Of a DNA stretch of 64,000 nucleotides, positions 27,898 through 35,579 are shown in pieces. The DNA comes from Rhodococcus sp. HNM0563 (GTDB lineage Bacteria > Actinomycetota > Actinomycetes > Mycobacteriales > Mycobacteriaceae): positions 741,763 through 805,762 of the forward strand of contig NZ_JAASAF010000001.1 of assembly GCF_012726195.1 (NCBI RefSeq). The letters run 5' to 3'. Position 1 is the stretch's first letter. Each line of letters opens with the position of its first letter. The notes under the pieces were generated by a model that was not told where the DNA came from, ran no database searches, and worked only from the letters and a program-made list of their open reading frames with translations. Made by a program: the position numbers and the translations under genes.

Positions 27898-28947
27898 CTA
27901 GAGCAACGATTTCAGGTGTCTGGCCAGGGCTTGAGCGAGTCGGGGAGGAACGGCATTACCAATCTGTCGGGCAACCTCAATCTTCTTGCCTTCAAACTCG
28001 AACGTGTCCGGGAATGACTGCAGGCGGGCAGCCTCGCGATGAGTGATTGGCCGGTCGGCTACCGGGTGAAGGTATCGCCCCTTCTCCGGCTTAAAAAACT
28101 CGGTGCGGATAGTGACGGATGGACGGTCCCACCACAACCGCCCCATGACATCAGTCGTCCCAGTTGGCTTGTTGGCCCAGCAGTTAGGAAGCAGATCCGG
28201 GCGGTTACGCGCGAGGTCAAAGCGGTTACCGCCCTCAGGGATGGCTTGGTAGCGAGCGAGGCTGGTCGGGCGCGCGTTTCGCCCGATGTGAAGATCCTGG
28301 CGGCCTTCGACGAACTCGATCTCTGTCCGGGCAGTGGTTAGGGGGAGATCAGCGACTGCATCGCGCACAGTGACATAAGGCGTCTTGCTCACTGCTTCGG
28401 GTCCATGCGTCGGTGGAGGTGGCCAAGGCACCTCGGCTCGATCGCGGACAGCGACGAAGATTCCCCGTCGACGACGCTGAGGAACGCCGTAGTCGGCGGC
28501 GTTCAATACGCCGTATGCGTACCCGTACCTACTCAGATCCGGGTCGGTTTCCATCAGTTCCAGAAGCCGAGCGAACTGTGCGCTCTTTTGAAACTCAGGG
28601 ACGTTCTCAATGACAAACGCCCGAGGCTTCACCTGGTGCACCGCACGCAGGTAGTGCTGCCACAGTTCGTTCAACTGGGCTCTGGATGTGTCATCGCGGT
28701 CTCGTCCAAGAGGCGAGAAGCCCTGGCAAGGGGGACCGCCAAGTATCACGTCGGCGGTCTCAAAGCGTTCGAGATCTTCGATAGGTCCGTCGTAGACGGG
28801 GCATCCGAAGTGCCGCTTGTACGTGCGTGCGGCAGCTGAGTCAATCTCAACAGCATGGACGGGCTCGAAGCCCAAGTCAGCCTGCTCAAAGCCGAGGGAC
28901 AGGCCGCCAGCTCCTGCGAACAGGTCCAGCGTACGAATAACCGACAT
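27898..28947 (-). CDS. DNA (cytosine-5) methyltransferase, predicted for GCCGGC
   Basis: A 349-aa m5C methyltransferase. Motif I DLFAGAGGLSLGF (8-20), motif IV GGPPCQGFS with catalytic Cys74, motif VI ENV (114-116), motif VIII QRRRRG (about 157-162) and motif X QIGNAVPPR near the C-terminus are in standard order. The target recognition region lies at about 200-290. ATG 28947 has GGAAGG six bases upstream. It is divergent from a nuclease gene, with 80 bases between starts. It should protect the DNA from one or both nucleases beside it; the site is inferred from their families. Confidence 0.93.
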   Translation of the reverse strand: MSVIRTLDLFAGAGGLSLGFEQADLGFEPVHAVEIDSAAARTYKRHFGCPVYDGPIEDLERFETADVILGGPPCQGFSPLGRDRDDTSRAQLNELWQHYLRAVHQVKPRAFVIENVPEFQKSAQFARLLELMETDPDLSRYGYAYGVLNAADYGVPQRRRRGIFVAVRDRAEVPWPPPPTHGPEAVSKTPYVTVRDAVADLPLTTARTEIEFVEGRQDLHIGRNARPTSLARYQAIPEGGNRFDLARNRPDLLPNCWANKPTGTTDVMGRLWWDRPSVTIRTEFFKPEKGRYLHPVADRPITHREAARLQSFPDTFEFEGKKIEVARQIGNAVPPRLAQALARHLKSLL

Positions 28948-29027
28948 TGGCCACCTTCCGAGATCGATCCGATCGTACGACGCATGTTGCCCTGACCCTC
29001 TGACATGTTCGGCGTGTCGCTGTCGCG

Positions 29028-29951
29028 GTGCGACAGGGATCACTGGCACAGTCGACGGATGTGACTGCGCCCTTCGCCGCCGAACTGTGCGGGTATCGAC
29101 CCACCAATGGAAACCCTTCGACTTCGGACAACAATGACAAGGGGTCGATCGAACTGGGGCATGCACTGTTTGAGGCACTAGGCGTACCGAAGGGAACCCC
29201 TGGGGTTGAGGACATAGGGTCAGCAATGGAACAGAAGGTCGCAGACCATCTGAGCAAGGTGCGCCCGGACCTGGTCGTAGCACAATCGCGGTCGGCTATC
29301 GAGTTCGAGCAGTACAAACACTTGAATGTCTTCAAGACCTTCACCAAGAACTACAAGGGACCCGCTGGCGAACTGGACAAGATCCTCGCTGAACTTCCGG
29401 AGTCGCCGGAGTTGAAGCCGGTACGCACTCGATTGCTGAAAGCCAAGACTGCCTCGGAGAGAGACCATGAGCTCGTAACGCAGCTTCAAGAGATGATGCC
29501 TGAGGAATCGTTCCTCAAGATTGATGTAGCACTGGCCCCACCGGAACCTGCGGACAGACTCCTGGTCGCGCTTTCGTCGAAATGGTCGCTGCGGACCGAC
29601 AGAGCGCAGGACTGCGTTTCGCAGGGCTCGAAGCTCGTCAGTCTTCGTCGAGGCCACATGCCTCACTACGCGGTGGTAACGATGGAGCCTCGACCGGCCA
29701 TGTTGAAGTACCTGGCGTACGGGTCGGGAGCAGTCGACTGCGTGTACCACCTAGCTTTGCCGGAGCTGTTGGAGGCTACGGATGCAATTGATCGAAAGCG
29801 CGGCCCGAAGGGTTGGTCGCCGCGGAAGGTCCTTCTGCGTATGGTTGCTCAACGGCGAGTGCGCCCATACGAAGACCTCGTTGCAGAAGTGCAGCGTCTC
29901 ACCGCATGGAACTACTCTCCGTCCGCAGATGCGCCTGACGGAGCAAACTGA
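29028..29951 (+). CDS. NgoMIV-family type II restriction endonuclease
   Basis: A 307-aa protein (GTG 29028; GTG 29061 is possible). The segment SSKWSLRTDRAQD followed by HYAVVTMEP and GSGAVDCVYH is characteristic of NgoMIV, which cuts G/CCGGC. Probable catalytic residues are Glu68, Asp166 and the SxK pair Ser183/Lys185. The R-x-D-R recognition motif (189-192) that reads the CCGG core in this superfamily is kept. Fourteen residues after Lys185, where NgoMIV, Cfr10I and Bse634I have a glutamate, this protein has Gln199. It is divergent from the methyltransferase. Confidence 0.88.
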   Translation: MRQGSLAQSTDVTAPFAAELCGYRPTNGNPSTSDNNDKGSIELGHALFEALGVPKGTPGVEDIGSAMEQKVADHLSKVRPDLVVAQSRSAIEFEQYKHLNVFKTFTKNYKGPAGELDKILAELPESPELKPVRTRLLKAKTASERDHELVTQLQEMMPEESFLKIDVALAPPEPADRLLVALSSKWSLRTDRAQDCVSQGSKLVSLRRGHMPHYAVVTMEPRPAMLKYLAYGSGAVDCVYHLALPELLEATDAIDRKRGPKGWSPRKVLLRMVAQRRVRPYEDLVAEVQRLTAWNYSPSADAPDGAN

Positions 29952-29968
29952 CGCCGACTTCAGACGAA

Positions 29969-30298
29969 TCAGTCAGTAGTCGGGGGCAGAAGTGGTGCCA
30001 GAGCCTCCAATGATCCGTCGTCCGTCGATTCGAGTGCGATCTCCTCGGAGGTATCCGCGACGTCGTAGATTGCCACAGTCCAGCCCTGATGGTCGCTGCG
30101 CTCCCAGGACAGGGGGCCGTCACAGTCCACGATCAGGGCGAACCTGTCTGGGTTGAGGTCGAGTTTGATGGCGGCGCACATCCCACCGGTCTGGGCGAAC
30201 TCGGCGCGGTAGCCCCGTTCTTCAAGGAGGGCCAGCACGTCGGCGTACTCGTGCTGGCCGAACTCCATAGCCTGGCGGTAATCGTCGAGGTCGCTCAC
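29969..30298 (-). CDS. Hypothetical protein, 109 aa
   Basis: An acidic small protein starting VSDLDDYRQAMEFGQHEY. GTG 30298 is chosen because AAGGGG lies just upstream; an in-frame extension of nine codons is possible. It contains LIVDCDGPLSWERSDHQGW and a hydrophobic-poor C-terminus. No family is recognised. It lies between the two nuclease genes on the opposite strand. Confidence 0.6.
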   Translation of the reverse strand: MSDLDDYRQAMEFGQHEYADVLALLEERGYRAEFAQTGGMCAAIKLDLNPDRFALIVDCDGPLSWERSDHQGWTVAIYDVADTSEEIALESTDDGSLEALAPLLPPTTD

Positions 30299-30360
30299 AT
30301 AGCCCCTTTCTTCGCTGACCTGCACAGACAGTCTCGCACGTGCCCGTGAAGCACTGGGAT

Positions 30361-30666
30361 TCAGAAGTCCTCGGGGGAGGCAGTGAACCCATCGGCCCCG
30401 GTGATGTCCGTGAACGACACGCCCGTCATCAGCATGGCGACGACGGCAGCCGCGTCCTTTTGAGAGATCAGTCTGTCCCTACCGTCGGGAAAGATCACCC
30501 GGACGAACTGCTCGCCATTACGTACAACGGTCTGGACGCCCAGCCGGTCGCCGCCCTTGCCTTCGAGCCACTGGATGTCTCCACCGTCCTCTGTCATACA
30601 AAGACCGTAACCGCGTTGCGTTGCCTTCAGGTCTTTGGGGATGGCCTCGTATGTGCCAGGCCGCAC
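30361..30666 (-). CDS. Hypothetical protein, 101 aa
   Basis: A small protein with a beta-rich middle (FVRVIFPDGRDRLIS) and a C-terminal KDAAAVVAMLMTGVSF helix. GTG 30666 has GGAG nine bases upstream; ATG 30597 would give 78 aa. No family is recognised. It precedes the previous gene on the same strand with 62 bases between. Confidence 0.55.
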   Translation of the reverse strand: MRPGTYEAIPKDLKATQRGYGLCMTEDGGDIQWLEGKGGDRLGVQTVVRNGEQFVRVIFPDGRDRLISQKDAAAVVAMLMTGVSFTDITGADGFTASPEDF

Positions 30667-30783
30667 GCACGATTTCTCCGCCCTGTGACCTTGGCGCCAT
30701 TTCTGCTCTCACCGGTGAGTCGGCGGGAAAGTCTTCTGGATTTGGTGTCTCTTTTCCTCGTCGATTTTCAAAGCGAGGTAGGT

Positions 30784-31746
30784 ATGGACGCCTTGACGGA
30801 CGTGGCGCCGCCACATGGTGAAGACCCAGGTCTAGACGCTGTAGAAGCCGAACTTCTTCGCCTGGATCCCACCGGGGACCGGGTTGCATCGGTACTGCGT
30901 GACACGCTCGATCAGCTGTACGACGGTCAACACACCGGGCGATGGAGTTTCGACCAGCTGCACAAGACTGAGAAAACCCACATGGGCACGCTGGTGGAGA
31001 TCAATCTTCACCGCGAGTTCGGGTTCGAAGACGGCGATGCTACCGACTACCGCATCGCGGGTATCGAGGTCGACTGCAAGTATTCGATGAGGTCGGGCGG
31101 GTGGACGTTGCCTCCGGAGGTTATCGGGCACGTAGCCTTGCTGATAACCGCCGACGATTCAAAGGCGGCTTGGCGAGCTGGGATTGTTCGTGTCGAGACC
31201 GAGCATCTCAACGTGGGTCGCAATCGCGACCAAAAGGGAACCTTGTCGGCTGCTGGACGCAACCGTATCCGGTGGCTCTGGCCAGCACATGGAAGGTTGG
31301 CACCCAACCTCTTTCTGAACCTGGATGCTGGAACGCGGGACCGAATTTTCAGCGCCCGCGCCCCTTGGGGAAGCCATCACGGGCAGGCTCGTACAAACGA
31401 ACTGTTCCGCAGCGTACAGGGACAGATCATCCGTAGGGCGGAGGTAGCTACGGTGGCTCAACAAGACGATTCTATGAAACGCGCGCGGGGAGCCCGAGAC
31501 AAGCTTCGAGCGGAAGGGATTCTCGTACTTGGTCATCAGGACAACGATCCGTTAGTGGCGCGTGCGCTTGGCCTGCCCGTACCGCGTAAGGGCGAACTGG
31601 TTTCAGCACGTGTGGTCCGTGCCCAACCTGGATCTTCTGCTGCGGTAGCGACTGTCGAAGGCATCGGCTGGACGCTTGCTCACGCCGATGACCCAGTAGT
31701 ACCGGCTCCCGTTCTACCGCGAGGAAAGGGCAGCGAACAAGCCTGA
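30784..31746 (+). CDS. NaeI-family type II restriction endonuclease
   Basis: A 320-aa protein very like NaeI (317 aa), which cuts GCC/GGC and needs a second site as effector. Key residues line up with a constant offset of two: Glu72, Asp88, Asp97 and Lys99 (the DCK motif) for NaeI Glu70, Asp86, Asp95 and Lys97. Leu45 in DQLYDGQ matches NaeI Leu43, the position where lysine turns NaeI into a topoisomerase. The C-terminal half contains the Topo domain with VAQQDDSMKRARGAR. ATG 30784 is chosen with AGGTAGG upstream. It appears complete. Confidence 0.92.
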   Translation: MDALTDVAPPHGEDPGLDAVEAELLRLDPTGDRVASVLRDTLDQLYDGQHTGRWSFDQLHKTEKTHMGTLVEINLHREFGFEDGDATDYRIAGIEVDCKYSMRSGGWTLPPEVIGHVALLITADDSKAAWRAGIVRVETEHLNVGRNRDQKGTLSAAGRNRIRWLWPAHGRLAPNLFLNLDAGTRDRIFSARAPWGSHHGQARTNELFRSVQGQIIRRAEVATVAQQDDSMKRARGARDKLRAEGILVLGHQDNDPLVARALGLPVPRKGELVSARVVRAQPGSSAAVATVEGIGWTLAHADDPVVPAPVLPRGKGSEQA

Positions 31747-31881
31747 GAGGTCGGTGAGCGTCAGGTAGCCACAAGCTTGGTCGCGACTGCCTTGACTCAC
31801 GGGGCTCGCTTCCCACCGCGCTTGAGACGCACCTTGATTTCTCGCACTGTGTAAGGGTCCGGTTTGCGGCGATGCGGAACT
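31747..31881 (-). other. Possible 3' gene remnant next to the insertion sequence
   Basis: On the minus strand, 31792-31881 is open and would encode a basic C-terminus (PDPYTVREIKVRLKRGG) ending in TGA. It adjoins the IS end directly. If the IS is removed, the frame stays open into 33443 and beyond. This may be the tail of a gene interrupted by the IS; no product can be named. Confidence 0.3.
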
Positions 31882-31908
31882 TGTCAAGGTGATTGAGTCC
31901 AGCAGGTG

Positions 31909-32940
31909 TTACGCGGCGGCTTGATCCGTCATGGTTTCGAGGCCGTCGCTGGTGGCGGGATTGTTGATCCAGGCTTCGGAAGGCAGGTCGAGGATCTTCG
32001 GTCCTCGTTTCGAGGTGCAGAATCGCTCAGGGTGACTCCGTCGGGCCTGGTCGAGCACGGTGGAGCGTTCGGCAGCCTTCTGCGAGGCCAACCCGAAGTG
32101 GACGTCGGCCGGGGTGTGCAGGCCGATGCCGGTGTGGCGGTGTTCGTGGTTGTACCAGTGAACGAACGAAGCCATGAACTCGCGCGCGTGGTAGAGGGAC
32201 CCGAAGCGTTCGGGGAACTCGGGTCCGTACTTGAGGGTCTTGAACAGCGACTCGGAATACGGGTTGTCGTTGGAAACCTTCGGTCGCGAATGCGAACGGA
32301 CCACCTCGAGGTCGGCGAGCAGGGTCGAAACCTGCTTGCTGGTCATCGACGTACCCCGATCCGCGTGCACCACATCTGGAACCCCATGCACTGCAAAGAT
32401 TTCTGTCATGAACTCCGCTGCGAGGATGCCGGACTCGCGGGTCTGCACATGCACTCCTACGATGTAGCGGGAGTAGATGTCGATCATCACGTAGGCGTCG
32501 TAATAGACCCCGCGGGCCGGGCCGGGCAGTTTCGTAATGTCCCAGGTGTAGACCTGCCGCGGTGCGGTGGCCACCAGTTCCGGGCATGCCCGGGCGGGAT
32601 GTCGGGCCTGGCGGCGTCTGTCTTTGACCTGCGTGTTCTCGCGCAGGATCCGGTACATCGTCGATATCGAACACAGGTAGGTGCCCTCGTCGAGGAGCGT
32701 CGCGTAGACCTCGAGCGGAGCCTGGTCGACGAATCGGTCGCAGTTGAGCATGGACAGCACGGCGTGGCGTTCTTCCCTGGTGAGCTTGTTCGCCGGCGCC
32801 TTCTTCATCGCAGCGGTGGTCGGCGCCGGTTCCATCCGGTGTTTCTTGTCCCGTGCAGCAGTCGACCGCGTTACCGAAGTCCATGTTGTTGCTTCCCTGG
32901 TGGTCACACCGGCGGCAGTGAGTTCGTGATGGGCCGCCAT
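31909..32940 (-). CDS. IS3-family transposase, orfB (DDE integrase)
   Basis: A 343-aa catalytic subunit if started at ATG 32940, which overlaps the orfA stop (TGATG). The rve-type core has the triad Asp134 (YTWDITK), Asp194 (HADRGTS) and Glu230 (NPYSESLFKTLKY), with 35 residues between the last two. A HTH_21-like segment precedes it. The frame is open upstream into orfA, so a fused OrfAB made by frameshift is possible, though no classical slippery heptamer is seen. Confidence 0.92.
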   Translation of the reverse strand: MAAHHELTAAGVTTREATTWTSVTRSTAARDKKHRMEPAPTTAAMKKAPANKLTREERHAVLSMLNCDRFVDQAPLEVYATLLDEGTYLCSISTMYRILRENTQVKDRRRQARHPARACPELVATAPRQVYTWDITKLPGPARGVYYDAYVMIDIYSRYIVGVHVQTRESGILAAEFMTEIFAVHGVPDVVHADRGTSMTSKQVSTLLADLEVVRSHSRPKVSNDNPYSESLFKTLKYGPEFPERFGSLYHAREFMASFVHWYNHEHRHTGIGLHTPADVHFGLASQKAAERSTVLDQARRSHPERFCTSKRGPKILDLPSEAWINNPATSDGLETMTDQAAA

Positions 32941-33329
32941 CAACGTTTCTTGCGCGGCTCGTCGGTGTCCGCGCTCTCGGAGAGAGATTCCAAGAGCGCA
33001 TGCGCTTTTCCCATGATCGACAGGGCTGTCTCGGTCGTCTCGAGCCGCTTGTTGGCCCGATCCAACTCTCGTTTGAGGCGCGCGATCTCGGCCTGCTCGG
33101 CGGTGAGCTTGCCGACCTTTGTGCCGGGCTGCTTGCCCTCGAGCACGCCCGCATCGCGTTGCTTGCGCCACTCACTGATGAGCGACGAATACAAACCCTC
33201 ACGCCGCAGATACGCCCCACCCTCGTTCGTCTCGCAGGCCTGCTCGTACGCGGCCAGGTGCGCGAGTTTGTCTGCCGGGGTGAACGTACGCCGGCGCGGG
33301 CCGTCGGAACGCGGATGTGAGGGGTCCAT
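32940..33329 (-). CDS. IS3-family transposase, orfA (helix-turn-helix)
   Basis: A 129-aa DNA-binding subunit. An N-terminal helix-turn-helix (TPADKLAHLAAYEQA, REGLYSSLISEWRKQRDAG) is followed by a leucine-zipper-like coiled coil (AEQAEIARLKRELDRANKRL). ATG 33329 is the likely start. It overlaps orfB by one base. Confidence 0.88.
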   Translation of the reverse strand: MDPSHPRSDGPRRRTFTPADKLAHLAAYEQACETNEGGAYLRREGLYSSLISEWRKQRDAGVLEGKQPGTKVGKLTAEQAEIARLKRELDRANKRLETTETALSIMGKAHALLESLSESADTDEPRKKR

Positions 33330-33520
33330 GCGGGTATTCTCCCCGGCCGTGGCCAGTCTGGAAATCGTCATAGTCGGGTTGATCCGTATCTCGCCCTGCA
33401 GGCGGGGTTGCTGTGAAGCAGTGGACTCAACTCACCCTGACACGCAGGGCACGGGCGACTCGTTGCTGGGGAGAGTGATCTCGTAAGGGTTGCTGCGCGC
33501 TTATCAAGCAACATGGACTG

Positions 33521-34036
33521 CTACTTCGTCACGTAGCCAAGCGCTACGGCGAGCTGGTCGAGAATGCGCGCACCGTCAGTCTCTGCCTTCGCGGCGTCTA
33601 AGTCTTCCTGAATTGCCCTGGGTCGCTCACCACGTGCAGATGGTTGCATTCGGTTCCACCGTTGCAGGCGGTGCTCCGCGTTCAGCCGCTGACGTTTCAC
33701 GCGAGGTGAGATATCAAGGTCAAAATCTGCCACTGCATCCCGGCCGTGGGGTGTCGCGACGCCACTCCTGAACAAGACAAGGTTGTCTCGCAGCAAGTCC
33801 GATTGCGCTCGACGAAGAAGCTCTCTTCCGATCTTGTACCCTTTGAGCTTGGAATACAAGTAGCTGATAGTCGCGTGCTCGTCCCAGTCCTCCTCGGCTG
33901 AGGTGCGGTTAGCAGAGAGGAAAGCAACGGCTATGTCTTGATGCAACCCCACCCATACCCAGGTATAGCTGCAAACGTCGACTGAACGGACAATCTTAAG
34001 ATCCACGGAGGTGCCCACCGCAGGATCGTGCCACAC
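33521..34036 (-). CDS. Hypothetical protein, about 171 aa, start uncertain
   Basis: The frame is open from 34330, but coding character is good only from about GTG 34036 (VWHDPAVGTSVDLKIV). It contains WVGLHQDIAVAFLSANR, a charged central helix region (YSKLKGYKIGRELLRRAQSD) and an Asp/Glu-rich segment. No family or motif is recognised. An upstream start would give up to 269 aa, with a basic, low-complexity N-terminus. Confidence 0.5.
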   Translation of the reverse strand: MWHDPAVGTSVDLKIVRSVDVCSYTWVWVGLHQDIAVAFLSANRTSAEEDWDEHATISYLYSKLKGYKIGRELLRRAQSDLLRDNLVLFRSGVATPHGRDAVADFDLDISPRVKRQRLNAEHRLQRWNRMQPSARGERPRAIQEDLDAAKAETDGARILDQLAVALGYVTK

Positions 34037-34278
34037 AGTCAACTGACGGCGCCGGGCGTACGGTCTCTCCTCCTGTTGGCGCGATCCTGGCCGCCGCTCT
34101 TCCGCTCGCGTCGTTGAGGCCTGGGGTTTCAGTCCACGGCCCTGCGGGGGAGGCCGTCTGAGCTGGAACTGTGCGATGTCAGAGACCGAACAGTGCGGGA
34201 ATTGAAGACTTGTGCCGGGTCCGACTTGAGATGGAGCGGGCCAGCGTCTCTGGTAGGTGCCGTGCGTATGCTTCCGGC

Positions 34279-34893
34279 ATGATGCCCCCGTCCTGAGAAG
34301 CCTCTCATCGATGTTCTGACTGAAGCGCACAGGCGTTACCCGAGCCCGGAAAGCGGCTCGCCTTACGATGAGATTCTGTCCGAGGTTCAGGGCCGAGCAG
34401 AGCGGATGGGTTCGATCGGTAAGGCAGACATCGGCTCGTTGATGCTCTGGAAGAGGCTGAACCTAAGCACCATTTGGAGCCGTGAGCTTAACGAGTGGTC
34501 AGACCGCGACGGGCGGGCAGTCACCGGTGGTGCATTCGATCTTGCGCGGGACGCTTCCAGGTCGATTCCCGAGGCTGCTGGCGCTGCGCGTAGCGCGCTG
34601 CTCACGCTCCTGGGATGCAGACAGGGCGCTGCGATTGCGTCAACGCTGCTCACTGCCGGGGCGTCCGACAGAATGGCGGTGTACGACCGCCGCGCAGTCG
34701 ACGAGCTCCGTATCCTCGGATATTCAAGCCCCAACGGCTTCTGCAGCAGGTTCATGGTGACCATGTGCGAACTAACCGAGTCAGTGAACAGCACCGCTGG
34801 TTTCAAGTGGTGTCCCGCGACGTGGACAAGGCATTGTTCATGCTCGGTGGCGATAGTGTCCGGGCCCTACCTCCTGAACGAGGAGGAGAGTGA
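34279..34893 (+). pseudogene. Frameshifted gene, possibly related to helix-hairpin-helix proteins
   Basis: Three reading frames join into one plausible protein of about 200 aa. ATGATG at 34279 runs into TGA after a run of five C (34285-34289). With one C fewer it reads MMPRPEKPLIDVLTEAHRRY and continues smoothly into the frame holding ERMGSIGKADIG. A second shift at about 34790-34810 moves the ending from a cysteine-rich tail into SRDVDKALFMLGGDS, stop at 34893. The middle (GCRQGAAIASTLLTAG, then DRMAVYDRRA) looks somewhat like the helix-hairpin-helix region of DNA glycosylase-like proteins; that match is weak. Confidence 0.6.
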
Positions 34894-35057
34894 CTGGGGC
34901 CTTGTAAGGATTCGCTAGTCCGCCGATGCACGCGTCAAGCGTTCGAGTTGCGGCTCGGGTCATCGCTGATCGCGGCTAAGAGCACCTCAGCTGGTTGGCG
35001 AGCCGAAGATCCCGGACGCGGCCACTCGGCGCAGGTGGAGGGAGAAGGTGCAGGTCG

Positions 35058-35543
35058 CTACGGCACAGGCGTCTGCTTTTGACTCGGTTCGAGTGTGTGT
35101 GCTGCTTGAACGACAGTGGCCAACACTCCTCGTGTGACTATTCCCGCCCTTGTGAGCTTCGCGATCGCCAGGATAGTGAGGAACAGGACAAATACACGGG
35201 AGCCCCAGCCGTCGGCGTACACACCGCAAACGGCGCTGCCCAATGCGGCTAGCAGCAGGACGAAAGTAGCTCCCAGCAGAGTGTCGTTCAACTCCGAACC
35301 GTGTTTCCTGCGCACCGTCTTCATAGTCGGGTTGTCGATGCCTGCGGTGAACAGCAGTGCGGCGCTAAGAAATCCAGCCATAGTCCCGAATACGGTGGCA
35401 CCGGCGAACATCGCGCCTGCCACGTTGCTACCGTCAGGGACGGCACCCGCACGTACAAGCGCCCACGCGGTGGCGGCCGTTAGTGTGGCAGACGCCAGCC
35501 AGTCGAGAACTGGCAGTTCAAGTAAACGAACGAACGAACGCAC
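35058..35543 (-). CDS. Membrane protein of unknown function, 161 aa
   Basis: Four hydrophobic segments at about residues 12-32, 44-66, 88-108 and 114-131 predict a four-helix membrane protein with a short cytoplasmic tail. GTG 35543 has GGAGG six bases upstream; TTG 35546 is possible. It lies 36 bases after the next minus-strand gene, so the two may be co-transcribed. No family is recognised. Confidence 0.65.
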   Translation of the reverse strand: MRSFVRLLELPVLDWLASATLTAATAWALVRAGAVPDGSNVAGAMFAGATVFGTMAGFLSAALLFTAGIDNPTMKTVRRKHGSELNDTLLGATFVLLLAALGSAVCGVYADGWGSRVFVLFLTILAIAKLTRAGIVTRGVLATVVQAAHTLEPSQKQTPVP

Positions 35544-35579
35544 CAAGCACCTCCACTGACAGTATTGCGGAGTGGTCTG

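Larger units (their letters stand above)
31882..33442 (-). mobile_element. IS3-family insertion sequence
   Basis: About 1.56 kb with imperfect terminal inverted repeats: TGTCAAGGTGA-TTGAGTCCA at the left and, on the other strand, TGTCAGGGTGAGTTGAGTCCA at the right. It carries orfA and orfB overlapping as TGATG. No target-site duplication of 3-5 bp is visible at these ends (AACT at the left, CGCA at the right). Both reading frames look intact. Confidence 0.85.

Noticed and set aside
32930..32950. Programmed -1 frameshift between orfA and orfB
   Set aside because: The sequence near the overlap (CAAGAAACG) is not a good slippery heptamer, while a TGATG stop-start overlap explains orfB translation more simply. 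Frameshifting is not excluded.
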